Shown here: in pieces, positions 1 to 7,681 of the stretch
How positions within the stretch are numbered: position 1 is the first letter of the stretch
Layout of the letters: each line of letters begins with the position of its first letter
Source: Dehalococcoidia bacterium
GTDB taxonomy: Bacteria; Chloroflexota; Dehalococcoidia; Tepidiformales; Tepidiformaceae
Direction of reading: 5' to 3'
Assembly: GCA_020850615.1 (NCBI GenBank)
Contig: JADZEI010000091.1
Location: forward strand, 1 to 50,024
Length of the DNA: 50,024 nucleotides
Translations under genes and position numbers: made by a program
The notes under the pieces: model-generated
Databases searched by the model: none
What the model was told of the DNA's origin: nothing
Seen by the model: only the letters and a program-made list of their open reading frames with translations

Positions 1-69
1 CACGTCCGCCCGGTACTCCGGCGTGAACGACCGCCGTCGCCGGCGTCCCTTGCTCTCCGTTTCTGACAT
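1..69 (-). CDS. IS3-type transposase OrfA, N-terminal end only (runs off the window)
   Basis: The reverse strand has ATG at 69 preceded by a GGAGAAGG ribosome site. It reads 23 codons off the left edge. The peptide is rich in arginine and then reads RRSFTPEYRADV, the usual opening of IS3/IS911-family OrfA helix-turn-helix proteins. This subunit binds the insertion sequence ends and, by programmed frameshifting with OrfB, makes the transposase in family members. Only the first residues are visible, so IS group and integrity are unknown. The element's end should lie between this start and about 140, but I cannot fix its terminal repeat. Confidence 0.6.
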   Translation of the reverse strand, partial: MSETESKGRRRRRSFTPEYRADV

Positions 70-137
70 CCTTCTCCGACCTCCCCGGTCATCTTGGATG
101 TCCGCCATTTCGGGGCAAGCCCACCACGCCCTCCCGG

Positions 138-165
138 CGTGAACCGTGAATCGTGGACCGTGAAT
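138..165. repeat. Period-7 array, CGTGAAT type, 4 units
   Basis: Four consecutive 7-mers: CGTGAAC, CGTGAAT, CGTGGAC, CGTGAAT. It sits beside the presumed insertion-sequence edge and is the reverse complement type of the array at 2826-2846. Confidence 0.8.
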
Positions 166-210
166 TGCTCAGCCACCCCGGCCAATGCCCCACTTCCCCA
201 ATGGCACGCA

Positions 211-514
211 TTGAAAGACGTTTTCTTAACAAACCTTGCGCCGGTATAGCTTGTGACCTGCATCACAGTTATCATCCCCGGGACTTCGCCGGATCACAGG
301 TGCACCCCCATTGCACGCCGCCGGTGGAAACGCTCACTCGACCAGGAGCCTGGAAAGCTCGGTTTCGCCACCCAGGGGGAAACCACTAAGCACCACCAGC
401 ACCGGCATTCCGTAGTTGCCGGGATAGTGACCTGAGGAGGAGAGGAGCACGGTAGAGGCAGGAACCAGCTGCCACCCGGGACCGTCCCGGCGCTACCTGG
501 CTTGAATTCCGCGT
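211..514 (+). promoter_or_regulatory. Long structured 5' leader and promoter of the LysM/M23 gene
   Basis: This gene-free stretch is lower in G+C than its surroundings. A TATAGC hexamer at 244-249 could be a -10 box, giving a leader of about 260 nt. Three stems can be drawn: 323-331 with 362-372, 346-349 with 357-360 nested inside, and a perfect 6-bp stem 402-407 with 417-422. A purine-rich GAGGAGGAGAGGA run follows at about 434-446, some 70 nt before the start codon. I do not recognise a known riboswitch class. The conserved ydaO core (AGCTAACCTCG) and the GEMM tetraloop/receptor are absent. A protein-binding or simple attenuating leader is equally possible. Confidence 0.35.
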
Positions 515-1750
515 ATGGGTACTGAGGGCACACGGGCGCGCTCGCACGCGCATGCACACCGCCGCCGCAGGATGGCCGTCCACTTCGTCGTGGTTGCCGT
601 CGCCCTCTTCTCGGTCGCCTTCGCGGCCCGCTTCCCCGAAACCTCGCCCGCCTCCGGCACCGGCCTCAACACACCCACGTTCGCTCTCTCCGGCATCACC
701 GGCGGCGAATCCGGGCGGGCCGTCACCTACTTCCGGCCCGGCACGAGCCAGCAGACCCGTGAATCCGTCGCCGCCATCATCACCACGAACGAAGTCGAAA
801 GCGTGCGTGCCGCGGGCGGTGTTTCGCCTGTCTCCGCGTTCTCCTCGGGCGTCGCCGCAGCTGCTGCGACCGGCACCGAACAGGGCGCCGGCATCCAGCC
901 GCTCGCCGACATCGTGGATCCCCTGAAGCCGTTCGTGCTCTACACGGCCCAGCCCGGCGACAGCCCCGCCTACATCGCCGAGCGCTTCGGCATCGAAGCC
1001 GGCACCCTCCTCGACAACAACCCGACCATCGAGGGCGACCTCCTCCTCGTCGGCCAGGAAGTCGTGGTCCCGCGCAAGGACGGCATCCTCTATAAGGTGG
1101 GCTTCGGCGACACCGTCGATTCGATCGTCGCGCAGTACGACAACATCACCTCCGGCACGGTCGTCGACTATCGCCCGAACGCGATCACGGACCCGAAGAG
1201 CCTCGAGTCCGGGCGCTACCTGCTCCTCGTGGGCGCGACGAAGAAGCCGCCGCCACCGCCCGAGCCCGAGCCGGTCGTCCCGTCCACCCCGAGCAGCGGG
1301 AGCGGCAGCTCCGGCGGCGGCAGCACGCCCACGGGCGGCGCCCCGGCCCCCGGCGGCGCGGGCCGCTTCAACTACCCGCTCTCGCGCTGGCACGGCGTGA
1401 GCGATCCTTTCGGCACCTATCGCGGCGTCGGCCGCATCCACGAAGGCATCGACCTCGACCTCTGGGGCATGCACCACTCGACGGTCTTCGCCGCCTGCAC
1501 GGGTGTCGTCGCGAAGGTGGAGTACCTGACCTATTCCTACGGCTACCACGTGATCATCGATTGCGGCGGCGGCTGGACCACGCTCTACGCGCACTTCGAC
1601 CGGATCGACGTCGTGGCTGGCCAGCAGGTCAGCGGCGGCACCCCGCTCGGCATCTCCGGCCTCACCGGCTACACCACCGGCGAGCACCTCCACTTCGAGA
1701 TCCGCATCAACGGCGCCCCGGTGAACCCCGCGAACTACCTGGGGTTCTGA
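515..1750 (+). CDS. Secreted LysM-domain M23 peptidoglycan endopeptidase
   Basis: A 411-residue zinc endopeptidase predicted to cut peptidoglycan cross-links outside the membrane. An Arg-rich n-region and one hydrophobic segment (about 21-38) anchor or export it. One clear LysM (about 140-186) and a second weaker one (about 192-240) should bind glycan. A Pro/Gly/Ser linker (244-282) leads to the M23 domain (about 285-408). The metal and catalytic set is visible: H309 and D313 in the HxxxD motif, H360 in YAH, and H391/H393 in HLHFE. The start at 515 keeps the positive n-region; 572 is the alternative. It stands alone behind a long leader. Its partner is probably the second M23 gene at 3287. 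Family is certain, target bond is not. Confidence 0.9.
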   Translation: MGTEGTRARSHAHAHRRRRMAVHFVVVAVALFSVAFAARFPETSPASGTGLNTPTFALSGITGGESGRAVTYFRPGTSQQTRESVAAIITTNEVESVRAAGGVSPVSAFSSGVAAAAATGTEQGAGIQPLADIVDPLKPFVLYTAQPGDSPAYIAERFGIEAGTLLDNNPTIEGDLLLVGQEVVVPRKDGILYKVGFGDTVDSIVAQYDNITSGTVVDYRPNAITDPKSLESGRYLLLVGATKKPPPPPEPEPVVPSTPSSGSGSSGGGSTPTGGAPAPGGAGRFNYPLSRWHGVSDPFGTYRGVGRIHEGIDLDLWGMHHSTVFAACTGVVAKVEYLTYSYGYHVIIDCGGGWTTLYAHFDRIDVVAGQQVSGGTPLGISGLTGYTTGEHLHFEIRINGAPVNPANYLGF

Positions 1751-1751
1751 G

Positions 1752-2357
1752 TAGCCAGGCGCCGCAGGCGTAGCCGCGGAGCATTGCTCCGCGGGACTGG
1801 CTTACCCTGTCCCACCGACAGGCCACCACGTCCCGGCGCTGCGAGGGCGGGAGCTCCGCGACCGCCCGGCTCGCGGAGCGACGCGCGTGCCCCCGGTACG
1901 GGCGGAATCGCACGCTGCCGCGGCCCGGCTGATCCTGGTTCGCGACGGTGCCTTCGATGCGGCACCCGTTTGGCTGACGCGCCGCCGAGGCAGGGCTCGG
2001 CAGACTACCGCGCTACGCGCTCGGGCGCCGCAGGCGTAGCCGCGCCCCTCGTGGGCGCTGGCGCCAGCCAAATGGATGCACCGCGGCAGCCACCAACGGA
2101 GGGCGGGAGCCCTGCGACCGCCCGGCTCGCGGAGCGACGCGCGTGCCCCCGGGTGCGGGCGGAATCGCACGCTGCCGCGGGGCGGCCGGGCCAGCTGCGC
2201 GGCCCGTCTGTCCGGGTTCGCGGCCATTCCTTCGATGCCACAGCCGTTGGGCTTAGACGTTCGTGCCCACAAGGGGCACCGGCTACACCCGATGGGCTGG
2301 GCTCGGCGGACTACCGCTCCTCTGGGTGGGCCGCGCCCCTGCCCGCCACCCTCCGCC
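1752..2357. repeat. Mosaic repeat island 1 (modules A-B-C-D in two rough tandem copies)
   Basis: No credible gene lies here. Module A is at 1758-1800 and contains the palindrome CCGCGGAGCA/TTGCTCCGCGG at 1774-1794. Module B is at 1811-1925 (GAGGGCGGGAGC core). Module C is at 1931-1980 (CCTTCGATGC core). Module D is at 1981-2012 (GAGGCAGGGCTCGGCAGA core). A second, degenerate round follows: A' 2027-2045, B 2097-2185, C 2214-2262, F (GTGCCCACAAGGGGCAC) about 2262-2290, D' 2296-2320. The same modules recur in eight other islands, often inverted. ORFs through this stretch have no coding-like composition or family. Confidence 0.8.
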
Positions 2358-2765
2358 CTACCCCGGCAGCGCCTCGAGCGCGCGCGTCAGCTTCGCCTTT
2401 GCCTGCTCGGCCACGTCGTGGATCGCCGGGTTCTGGACGATGCCCATCGCCGCGCCCGGGTCCATCGCTTCCACGATCGTCTCGCCGCCATGCGCCCGGA
2501 CGACCACGTTGCAGGGCAGGAGCAGGCCCACCTCCGGCTCGGCCGTCAGCGCCTGGTTCGCGAGCACCGGGTTGCAGGCGCCGAGGATCACATACGGCTC
2601 CCGCGTCACCCCGAGCTTCTTCTCCAGCGTCGCCTTCACGTCGATCTCCGTCAGGACGCCGAATCCCTCGGCCATCAACGCCTCCCGCACGCGCGCGACC
2701 GCGTCGTCGTAGCCCAGCGCCAGCGTCCGCCGGATGCCATACGTCCGTTGTTCCACAGCAGTCAT
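2358..2765 (-). CDS. DUF302 domain protein
   Basis: A 135-residue cytosolic protein that is almost entirely a DUF302 domain: a GYDDAVARVREAL opening helix, then EIDVKATLEKKLG, and the VILGACNPVLANQAL stretch with the family's Cys-Asn-Pro. DUF302 proteins are small dimers of unknown reaction, often found near metal or sulfur stress genes. The ATG at 2765 was chosen because an AAGGGGG ribosome site precedes it; an in-frame ATG at 2831 would lie upstream of the operator. A perfect CsoR/FrmR-like palindrome overlaps the ribosome site, so metal or persulfide control is likely. No regulator gene is adjacent. It lies between islands 1 and 2. Confidence 0.85.
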   Translation of the reverse strand: MTAVEQRTYGIRRTLALGYDDAVARVREALMAEGFGVLTEIDVKATLEKKLGVTREPYVILGACNPVLANQALTAEPEVGLLLPCNVVVRAHGGETIVEAMDPGAAMGIVQNPAIHDVAEQAKAKLTRALEALPG

Positions 2766-2769
2766 GTAG

Positions 2770-2786
2770 ATACCCCCTTGGGGTAT
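2770..2786 (-). promoter_or_regulatory. CsoR/FrmR-type operator overlapping the DUF302 ribosome site
   Basis: ATACCCC-CTT-GGGGTAT is a perfect 7-bp inverted repeat with a 3-nt centre. TACCCC/GGGGTA half-sites are typical of CsoR-family (DUF156) repressors that sense Cu(I), Ni/Co, formaldehyde or persulfide. It ends 5 nt before the start codon, so bound repressor would block transcription or initiation. The cognate sensor is not in this window. Confidence 0.6.
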
Positions 2787-2825
2787 AGTACCGGCCGGAG
2801 GCGCGAGTGGGTAGGCCCGAGGTGA

Positions 2826-2846
2826 ATTCACGTTTCACGATTCACG
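2826..2846. repeat. Period-7 array, ATTCACG type, 3 units
   Basis: ATTCACG, TTTCACG, ATTCACG. It forms the left edge of island 2 and is the complement of the array at 138-165. Confidence 0.75.
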
Positions 2847-2849
2847 CCG

Positions 2850-3262
2850 GGGCGACCGGTGTCGCCGAAGGGGCCGCCGGCGACCCTCGGGGCACGCCGA
2901 CCCGCGCAGAGGGGTAGTCTGCCGAGCCCTGCCTCGGCCCACTGGGTGTAGCCCGGTGCCCCTTGTGGGCACGAGCGTCTAAGCCCAGCGGATGCCGCAT
3001 CGAAGGCACCGTCGCGAACCAGGACAGTCGGGGCCGCGCAGCTGCCCCGGCCGTCGCTCGTCAGTGGCGCGACCGGCCGAGGGAGCGCTCCGCCGCACCC
3101 CGGCACCGCCGTCCCGCGCCAGCGCGCGACGCCACGCCCGCGACGCGCGTCGCGCCACGAGCCGGCCGGTCGCTCCGCTCCCGCCCTCGCAGACCCGGAC
3201 GCTGGTGGCCTGGCGGTGTCACATCCGTGGGCTTCCGCTCAGGGCCCACCAGGGGCCCGGGC
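2850..3262. repeat. Mosaic repeat island 2 (mostly inverted relative to island 1)
   Basis: Module D inverted at about 2915-2944, F at 2945-2975, C inverted at 2976-3030, E' at 3061-3090, B inverted at about 3140-3215, and an F-like GGGCCCACCAGGGGCCCGGG at 3242-3261. The 30 bp at 3061-3090 are identical to 22422-22451 in island 4. No gene is supported here. Confidence 0.75.
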
Positions 3263-3264
3263 CA

Positions 3265-3285
3265 CGACAGCCGACAGCCGACAGC
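3265..3285. repeat. Period-7 array, CGACAGC x3
   Basis: Three perfect CGACAGC units ending one base before the stop codon of the M23 lipoprotein. It closes island 2 on the right. Confidence 0.8.
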
Positions 3286-3286
3286 C

Positions 3287-4234
3287 CTAAAACCCGTTCG
3301 TCCCGTCCGTGAACCGCATCCCGTCCACCAGCACTCCGCCCGCCGACATCTCCCAGTGCAGGTGCGCGCCCGTGGAGAGGCCCGTGTTGCCGACGTAGCC
3401 GATGAGGTCGCCCTGCTGGACGAACTGGCCCTCGGCGACCGAGAAGGCGCTCATGTGGGCGTACCCGGAGAACAGTCCGCCGCCGTGGTCGACGACCACC
3501 ATGTTGCCGCGCAGCCGCAGCTCCCGGGCGAGCACCACCCGGCCCGTGTTCGTCGCGTATACGGGCGTCCCTTCGGCGGCGCCGATGTCCGTGCCGCCGT
3601 GGTGCCCGGAGGGCTCGCTGCCGTTGTACGACCGCTGTTCGCCAAACCGCGTGGTCAGCGCCCCCGCGGTCGGCACGGCCCACGGGCCCGTCCACAGCTT
3701 CTGCGGTGTGACCTTCGCGTACACGGAGTTCAGCAGCTCCAGCTCGTCGGCGCCGACCCGAGGGTCCAGCAGCCCCGTCTGCGATTCGGGCACATCGATC
3801 GCGTCGACCGTCCACTGCGCCGAGATCACGCTAATCGTCTCGTCGACGTGCCCCTGGGAGCCGTTCGAAAGCACGAAGTCGACCCGCAGCGGGTGGTCGC
3901 CCGGCGCGTCCTCCGCGTCGACCGGCACGAACGTGTAGAGGCTCTGGCTGCCCTGCGCGAGCGGGAACGTCCGCCCGAGGAACTGCACGTTGCCGCCGGT
4001 CACTTCGCCCACGACCGACACGAGCACCGCCCCCGCCTGGTAGACCGTCGTCGCCGAGAGGATCAGCTCCGGAGGAGGGATCGGCGTGGAGGTGGGCGTC
4101 GGGCTGGCGTTGGCCACGCTCGTGTGCGAGGGGCTGTTGAACACCAGCTTCGCGTCGCCGTCGCCGCCGCCCCCACAGGCACTGGCGAGGGCCACGATAA
4201 AGGCCCCGAGGATAAGCCCGGCAGCTCCGCGCAT
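3287..4234 (-). CDS. M23 family metallopeptidase lipoprotein
   Basis: A 315-residue lipoprotein. The signal sequence ends in the lipobox LASAC (Cys20), followed by a Gly/Asp and Pro/Thr spacer. An Ig-like middle domain of about 120 residues precedes the M23 domain (about 190-310). Zinc ligands are visible as HHGGTD, the catalytic YAH, and GAHLHWE. It should trim or remodel peptidoglycan from the membrane face. The start at 4234 is chosen because the signal peptide begins there; an upstream GTG at 4465 would add 77 unlikely residues. No strong ribosome site is visible. It is the second M23 enzyme within 4 kb; without LysM, it is probably not redundant with the first. Confidence 0.88.
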   Translation of the reverse strand: MRGAAGLILGAFIVALASACGGGGDGDAKLVFNSPSHTSVANASPTPTSTPIPPPELILSATTVYQAGAVLVSVVGEVTGGNVQFLGRTFPLAQGSQSLYTFVPVDAEDAPGDHPLRVDFVLSNGSQGHVDETISVISAQWTVDAIDVPESQTGLLDPRVGADELELLNSVYAKVTPQKLWTGPWAVPTAGALTTRFGEQRSYNGSEPSGHHGGTDIGAAEGTPVYATNTGRVVLARELRLRGNMVVVDHGGGLFSGYAHMSAFSVAEGQFVQQGDLIGYVGNTGLSTGAHLHWEMSAGGVLVDGMRFTDGTNGF

Positions 4235-4509
4235 CCCGTAAGAGTGCGTCAGCGTGCGGGAACGCGGAAGCCGCGAAAAAGTCGCCTTTCGCCGGCGAAA
4301 CCCGAAGGTGACAGCTGCGGGATAACCGCATACGCGCACCGGGACGTGACTCAAGTGTCGTATGAAGCGGCCGAATATCACCATGTGGACAAGAGGCGGT
4401 GAGCCGGGGCGACACGCCGCACTCTCCGGGTCAGGCCCTTCCCGGCTCATCCGCCCATCCCACACGGGTGCACAATAGGCGCGCTCGCCATTGCGAGCGG
4501 GGGAGCCCG

Positions 4510-5322
4510 GTGGACCTCAAGGCCACGAAGTACGCGGTGGCGGACCGTATCGCCACGCTCACGCTGAACCGCCCGCACCGCATGAACGCCTGGACCGGCC
4601 GGATGCACACCGAGTACCGCTGGTGCCTCGCCGAGGCCGACCGCGACCCCGCGGTGCGCGTCATCGTCGTCACCGGCGAAGGGCGGGCGTTCTGTGCCGG
4701 CGCCGACGCGGCCGCGCTCGAAGGGCACATCGCGAAGGGCGCCTACGACCCTGGCACGCCGGACGAGCTGTCCCTGCCGGGCTACGGCTTCCGCCCCGAG
4801 TTCGACCACGACTTCGCCTACCAGTTCGGGCTCTCGAAGCCGGTCATCGCGGCGGTGAACGGCGCGGCGGCGGGCGTCGGCCTCGCCATCGTCTGCTACG
4901 CCGACCTGCGGTTCGCGGCGAAAGGGGCCAAGCTCACGACCGCGCACGCGAAGCTCGGCCTCCCCGCCGAGTTCGGCCTCTCGTGGATTCTCCCGCGGAT
5001 CGTCGGGCTCACCCACGCGAACGACCTGCTCCTGTCCAGCCGCGTCGTCCTCGCCGAAGAGGCCGCGGGCATGGGCCTCTTCAACGGCGTGTTCGAACCA
5101 GACGAGCTCCTGCCGCGCACCTACGACTACGCCCGGATGCTCGCGGACCGGGTCTCGCCCGCCTCGCTCCGCGCCACCCGCCAGCAGGTCGCGCTCGACC
5201 TCCACCGCGACGTCGGCGCGGCGGTCGAAGACAGCAACGCGCGCCTGCGGGAGATGATGACCGGCCCCGAATACCGCGAGGGCGTCCGCGCCTTCCTCGA
5301 AAAGCGCCCGCCGAACTTCTGA
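4510..5322 (+). CDS. Crotonase-fold enoyl-CoA hydratase/isomerase family protein
   Basis: A 270-residue crotonase. The CoA/oxyanion parts are clear: GRAFCAGAD near residue 60 and the NGAAAGVG turn near 118. The two glutamates of classical enoyl-CoA hydratase are not at their usual places (Ala and His there). Instead GLPAEFGLSW supplies a Glu, as in a large subgroup of uncharacterised crotonases. Hydration of a straight-chain enoyl-CoA should therefore not be assumed. GTG at 4510 is chosen for its GGGGGAG ribosome site and the family's usual start; upstream in-frame sequence is not conserved-looking. It probably acts in acyl-CoA breakdown with the CoA-transferases and dehydrogenases farther along. 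Confidence 0.85.
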   Translation: MDLKATKYAVADRIATLTLNRPHRMNAWTGRMHTEYRWCLAEADRDPAVRVIVVTGEGRAFCAGADAAALEGHIAKGAYDPGTPDELSLPGYGFRPEFDHDFAYQFGLSKPVIAAVNGAAAGVGLAIVCYADLRFAAKGAKLTTAHAKLGLPAEFGLSWILPRIVGLTHANDLLLSSRVVLAEEAAGMGLFNGVFEPDELLPRTYDYARMLADRVSPASLRATRQQVALDLHRDVGAAVEDSNARLREMMTGPEYREGVRAFLEKRPPNF

Positions 5323-5329
5323 CCCCATC

Positions 5330-5357
5330 GACAATCGGTCATCGGCAATCGACAATC
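5330..5357. repeat. Period-7 array, GACAATC/GGCAATC type, 4 units (left of Uma2)
   Basis: GACAATC, GGTCATC, GGCAATC, GACAATC. It starts 7 nt after the crotonase stop and ends 5 nt before the Uma2 start codon, so it must carry or adjoin the Uma2 promoter. Confidence 0.85.
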
Positions 5358-5362
5358 GCGGT

Positions 5363-5914
5363 ATGCCGGTGAGCGAAGCAACGTACCGCCAGCTTTCTCT
5401 CGAAGACGACGACACGGTCTGGGAACTCGTGTGCGGCCGGCTCCGGGAGAAACCACCGATGACGCAGGCCCACGGGGACATCAGCTTCTACCTGGGGGTG
5501 TTGCTGCAGAACGCACTGCCCCGAAACCGGTATCGCGTGCTCGCCAACCACGCCCGGCTGCGGACGTCGCAGGGCACCTTCTACGTCCCGGACATCGCCG
5601 TCATCCCTGCGAGTGCGTTGCTGCCGATGGACCAGCGCGTGCAGGAGCTGGACGAGTACGCCGTGCCCCTGCCGCTTGTGGTCGAAGTCTGGTCGCCGTC
5701 CACGGGGCGATACGACGTGCGGGAGAAGCTCCCGGCCTACCGCGAACGTGGCGACGGCGAGATCTGGCTCGTCCACCCCATCGAGCGCACGCTCCGCGCC
5801 TGGCGCCGGCAGGGCGACGGCTCGTACACCGAAACCACCTATGGCGCCGATGCGACCGTCGAACCAGCCACCCTCCCCGGCGTCCGCATCGAGCTCGCCC
5901 AGCTGTTCGAGTGA
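5363..5914 (+). CDS. Uma2 family (DUF820) PD-(D/E)XK nuclease-like protein
   Basis: A 183-residue Uma2 protein. The nuclease core is visible: VPDIAVI (Asp), then LVVEVWSPST (Glu) and RYDVREKLPAY (Lys), then EIWLVHP. These match the D...ExK arrangement of the family. Uma2 proteins are abundant in Cyanobacteria and Chloroflexota; their role is unknown, with proposals of nuclease, transposon-linked or host-defence work. The gene is bracketed by two arrays of the same 7-bp repeat, 5 nt before the ATG and 9 nt after the stop. No ribosome site is seen, so a leaderless start is likely. It is one of three Uma2 genes here. Confidence 0.88.
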   Translation: MPVSEATYRQLSLEDDDTVWELVCGRLREKPPMTQAHGDISFYLGVLLQNALPRNRYRVLANHARLRTSQGTFYVPDIAVIPASALLPMDQRVQELDEYAVPLPLVVEVWSPSTGRYDVREKLPAYRERGDGEIWLVHPIERTLRAWRRQGDGSYTETTYGADATVEPATLPGVRIELAQLFE

Positions 5915-5923
5915 CCCGCCCCA

Positions 5924-5958
5924 CCCAATCGGCAATCGACAATCGGCAATCGACAATC
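5924..5958. repeat. Period-7 array, GGCAATC/GACAATC type, 5 units (right of Uma2)
   Basis: CCCAATC, GGCAATC, GACAATC, GGCAATC, GACAATC in the same orientation as the left array. It begins 9 nt after the Uma2 stop. Confidence 0.85.
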
Positions 5959-5998
5959 ACCCCACCCGCTCTTACCCAACCCCGCCAGCCGCCTACCC

Positions 5999-6211
5999 CT
6001 ACACCCGCTCCACCACCCCGCTCGATTCGAACTCGCCCTCTTCGATGTTCGCTTTCACGATCAGGAGCAGCGCGGGCGAGGGGTCGACCCCGTGGCCGTC
6101 CTTCGCGTGCCCGGCGGCGAGCTGGAGCAGCTCCTCTTCGTTCTCGGCGACGAGGATGTGGCCGCAGCCGGAGGTCGGGTTGATCTTCCCGCAGTCAAGG
6201 AATTTGGACAT
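5999..6211 (-). CDS. DUF1059 small protein
   Basis: A 70-residue soluble protein matching the DUF1059 pattern: MSKFLDCGKINPTSGCGHIL, then EEELLQLAAGHAKDGHGVDPSPALL. Two Cys in the front half and the conserved HAKDGHG helix end are present. No reaction is known for the family. It is monocistronic between the right Uma2 array and the secreted protein at 6301. Length is typical. Confidence 0.8.
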   Translation of the reverse strand: MSKFLDCGKINPTSGCGHILVAENEEELLQLAAGHAKDGHGVDPSPALLLIVKANIEEGEFESSGVVERV

Positions 6212-6300
6212 CGCGCAGGCTCCCGGCCTCGTTTGGTCGCGCCAGCATATGCGGCCCTTTTCCTCCGCTACGTGAACTGCGTCTCACAGCGGGGCTTGAC

Positions 6301-7530
6301 TCACCGCTGGATCGGCCCCGTGTCCACCACCTCGAACGCGCTTCCCGGCACCGTCTTGAGCTGGGCCAGGTCGTCGTCGTCCCAGCGCGGGTCCGTCGCC
6401 CCCGAGATGAACCAGTCCGAGCCGTTGTCCGCCACGATCATCCCGTACACCTTCAGCGCCTCCAGGATCACCCGGGTCTGGCCGGTGTACCCGGAGGTGT
6501 CGAAGTCGGCGCGCAGCCGGAGCCGCAGCCCCATTGGCGCGTAGTTCGGGTTCGTCGAGGAGCTCGCGAAGTGGGTCGCGGGCGCGATGTAGCCCCGCTG
6601 CGTCTTGCTCACCGTGAACCGCAGCGCGTGCGTGATCTCGCCCGCCGCCACCTCGTCGTACCGCACCAGTCCGGGCAGGATCGGCAGCCCCGCCGCGTCG
6701 GCCGAGGTCCACCCGGCCGGCCGCAGCGCGTTCGAGCGCAGGTCGAACACCGCGCCGGAATCGCCGCTCCAGCCCGTCGGCGTCTTGAACGCGCGGTAGA
6801 GCTCGTACAGCTTGCACGTCCCCTGCTGGAGCACGAGCACGTGCCGGTCGCCCGTCGCCGAAGCGCCGCCCTCGACCGGCGCGGTGGGCGGCACCGGGTA
6901 CGGGCCCGGGTCGCTTTCGTCGCCATAGGCCGTGAAGGTGATGGGCACCAGTGGCTGGCTCTCCGGCACCACCACGTAGGGGATGCCGTAGGCCGGGTTC
7001 TCGCCGAAGTCCGGGTGCAGCTTCGTCCGCCCGGCGTTGATCGCAGCGATGTAGTTCGCCGAGTTCGCGTGCACCGGGTACCCGGAGATGTCGGTGTTCC
7101 AGGCGTTGTTCGCGGGGAATACGGGGCAGCCAGCCAGCATCGTCGTGTACGCGCCGCCGGGTACCGTGGCTGTGGGCGTGGCCGTCTTCGTCGGGGTGGC
7201 GGTCGCCGTCTTCGTTGGTGTAGGCGTGGCGGTTTTGGTCGGTGTCGGCGTTGAGGTCTTCGTCGCTGTTGGCGTGGCGGTCTTCGTTGCCGTGGCCGTC
7301 CTGCCGCGGCGGCCCCCGGAGCTCGTCGCGGTCGCAGTCGCGCCCTTGCACGCCGCGCTGATCGTCGTCGCGTCCACGCGCGTGACCGCGAGCTCCGTGC
7401 CGGCGCAGGTGACGCGCACCTGGTCGCCCGCCCGCAAGGGGGCATCGCTCGATGCGGCGAAGGCGGCCACGCCGCCGAGGGCAGCCAGCGCCGCGCCCGC
7501 GACCAACCCGGGAATCCAGCTCCTGCGCAT
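6301..7530 (-). CDS. Secreted protein with Thr/Pro/Lys-repeat linker and conserved C-terminal domain of unknown function
   Basis: 409 residues. A basic n-region and Ala-rich hydrophobic stretch form a signal peptide (about 1-27). A short domain with two Cys follows, then a low-complexity linker of repeated TPTKTA units (about 75-135). The C-terminal domain of about 270 residues holds CPVFPANNAWNTDIS, GIPYVVVPE, GDRHVLVLQ, RPAGWTSADAAGLPILPGL and KVYGMIVADNGSDWF. I recall these blocks from secreted proteins of unknown function in Actinobacteria and Chloroflexota, but I know no assigned activity. ATG 7530 is chosen for its GGAGG site 8 nt upstream and the signal peptide. The linker DNA is slippage-prone. 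Confidence 0.8.
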   Translation of the reverse strand: MRRSWIPGLVAGAALAALGGVAAFAASSDAPLRAGDQVRVTCAGTELAVTRVDATTISAACKGATATATSSGGRRGRTATATKTATPTATKTSTPTPTKTATPTPTKTATATPTKTATPTATVPGGAYTTMLAGCPVFPANNAWNTDISGYPVHANSANYIAAINAGRTKLHPDFGENPAYGIPYVVVPESQPLVPITFTAYGDESDPGPYPVPPTAPVEGGASATGDRHVLVLQQGTCKLYELYRAFKTPTGWSGDSGAVFDLRSNALRPAGWTSADAAGLPILPGLVRYDEVAAGEITHALRFTVSKTQRGYIAPATHFASSSTNPNYAPMGLRLRLRADFDTSGYTGQTRVILEALKVYGMIVADNGSDWFISGATDPRWDDDDLAQLKTVPGSAFEVVDTGPIQR

Positions 7531-7667
7531 GCGCCAACCTCCGCGGCCGGGGATACCTCTCTCGCTGGTCACAGTCGTCGCTCCCGCGTGGCGCAGCGAG
7601 TGGCGGCCGGTGTCCCCTGCGTGACGAGTGGGTTGGCCGCAGTCTCGCGGCGACGGCCGAACGGCGG

Positions 7668-7673
7668 TACGAT
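7668..7673 (+). promoter_or_regulatory. TACGAT -10 box, 8 nt before ATG (leaderless)
   Basis: TACGAT lies 8 nt before the start at 7682 and no ribosome site lies between, so transcription should begin at or within 2 nt of the ATG. Confidence 0.5.
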
Positions 7674-7681
7674 TTTTCGTT

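Noticed and set aside
244-460. ydaO (c-di-AMP), GEMM (c-di-GMP) or cobalamin riboswitch upstream of the M23 gene
   Set aside because: Conserved cores are not found; the ACCAGGAGCCTGG resemblance to a B12 box is partial and lacks the rest of the motif.
1784-2838. Several 150-330 residue open frames through repeat islands 1 and 2
   Set aside because: They run through repeat modules that also occur inverted and in other frames; composition is Arg/Pro/Gly noise.
7088-7624. Forward frame encoding a striking Val/Phe/Gly repeat
   Set aside because: It is the complement of the Thr/Pro/Lys linker of the secreted protein, whose signal peptide, ribosome site and conserved domain fix the true strand.
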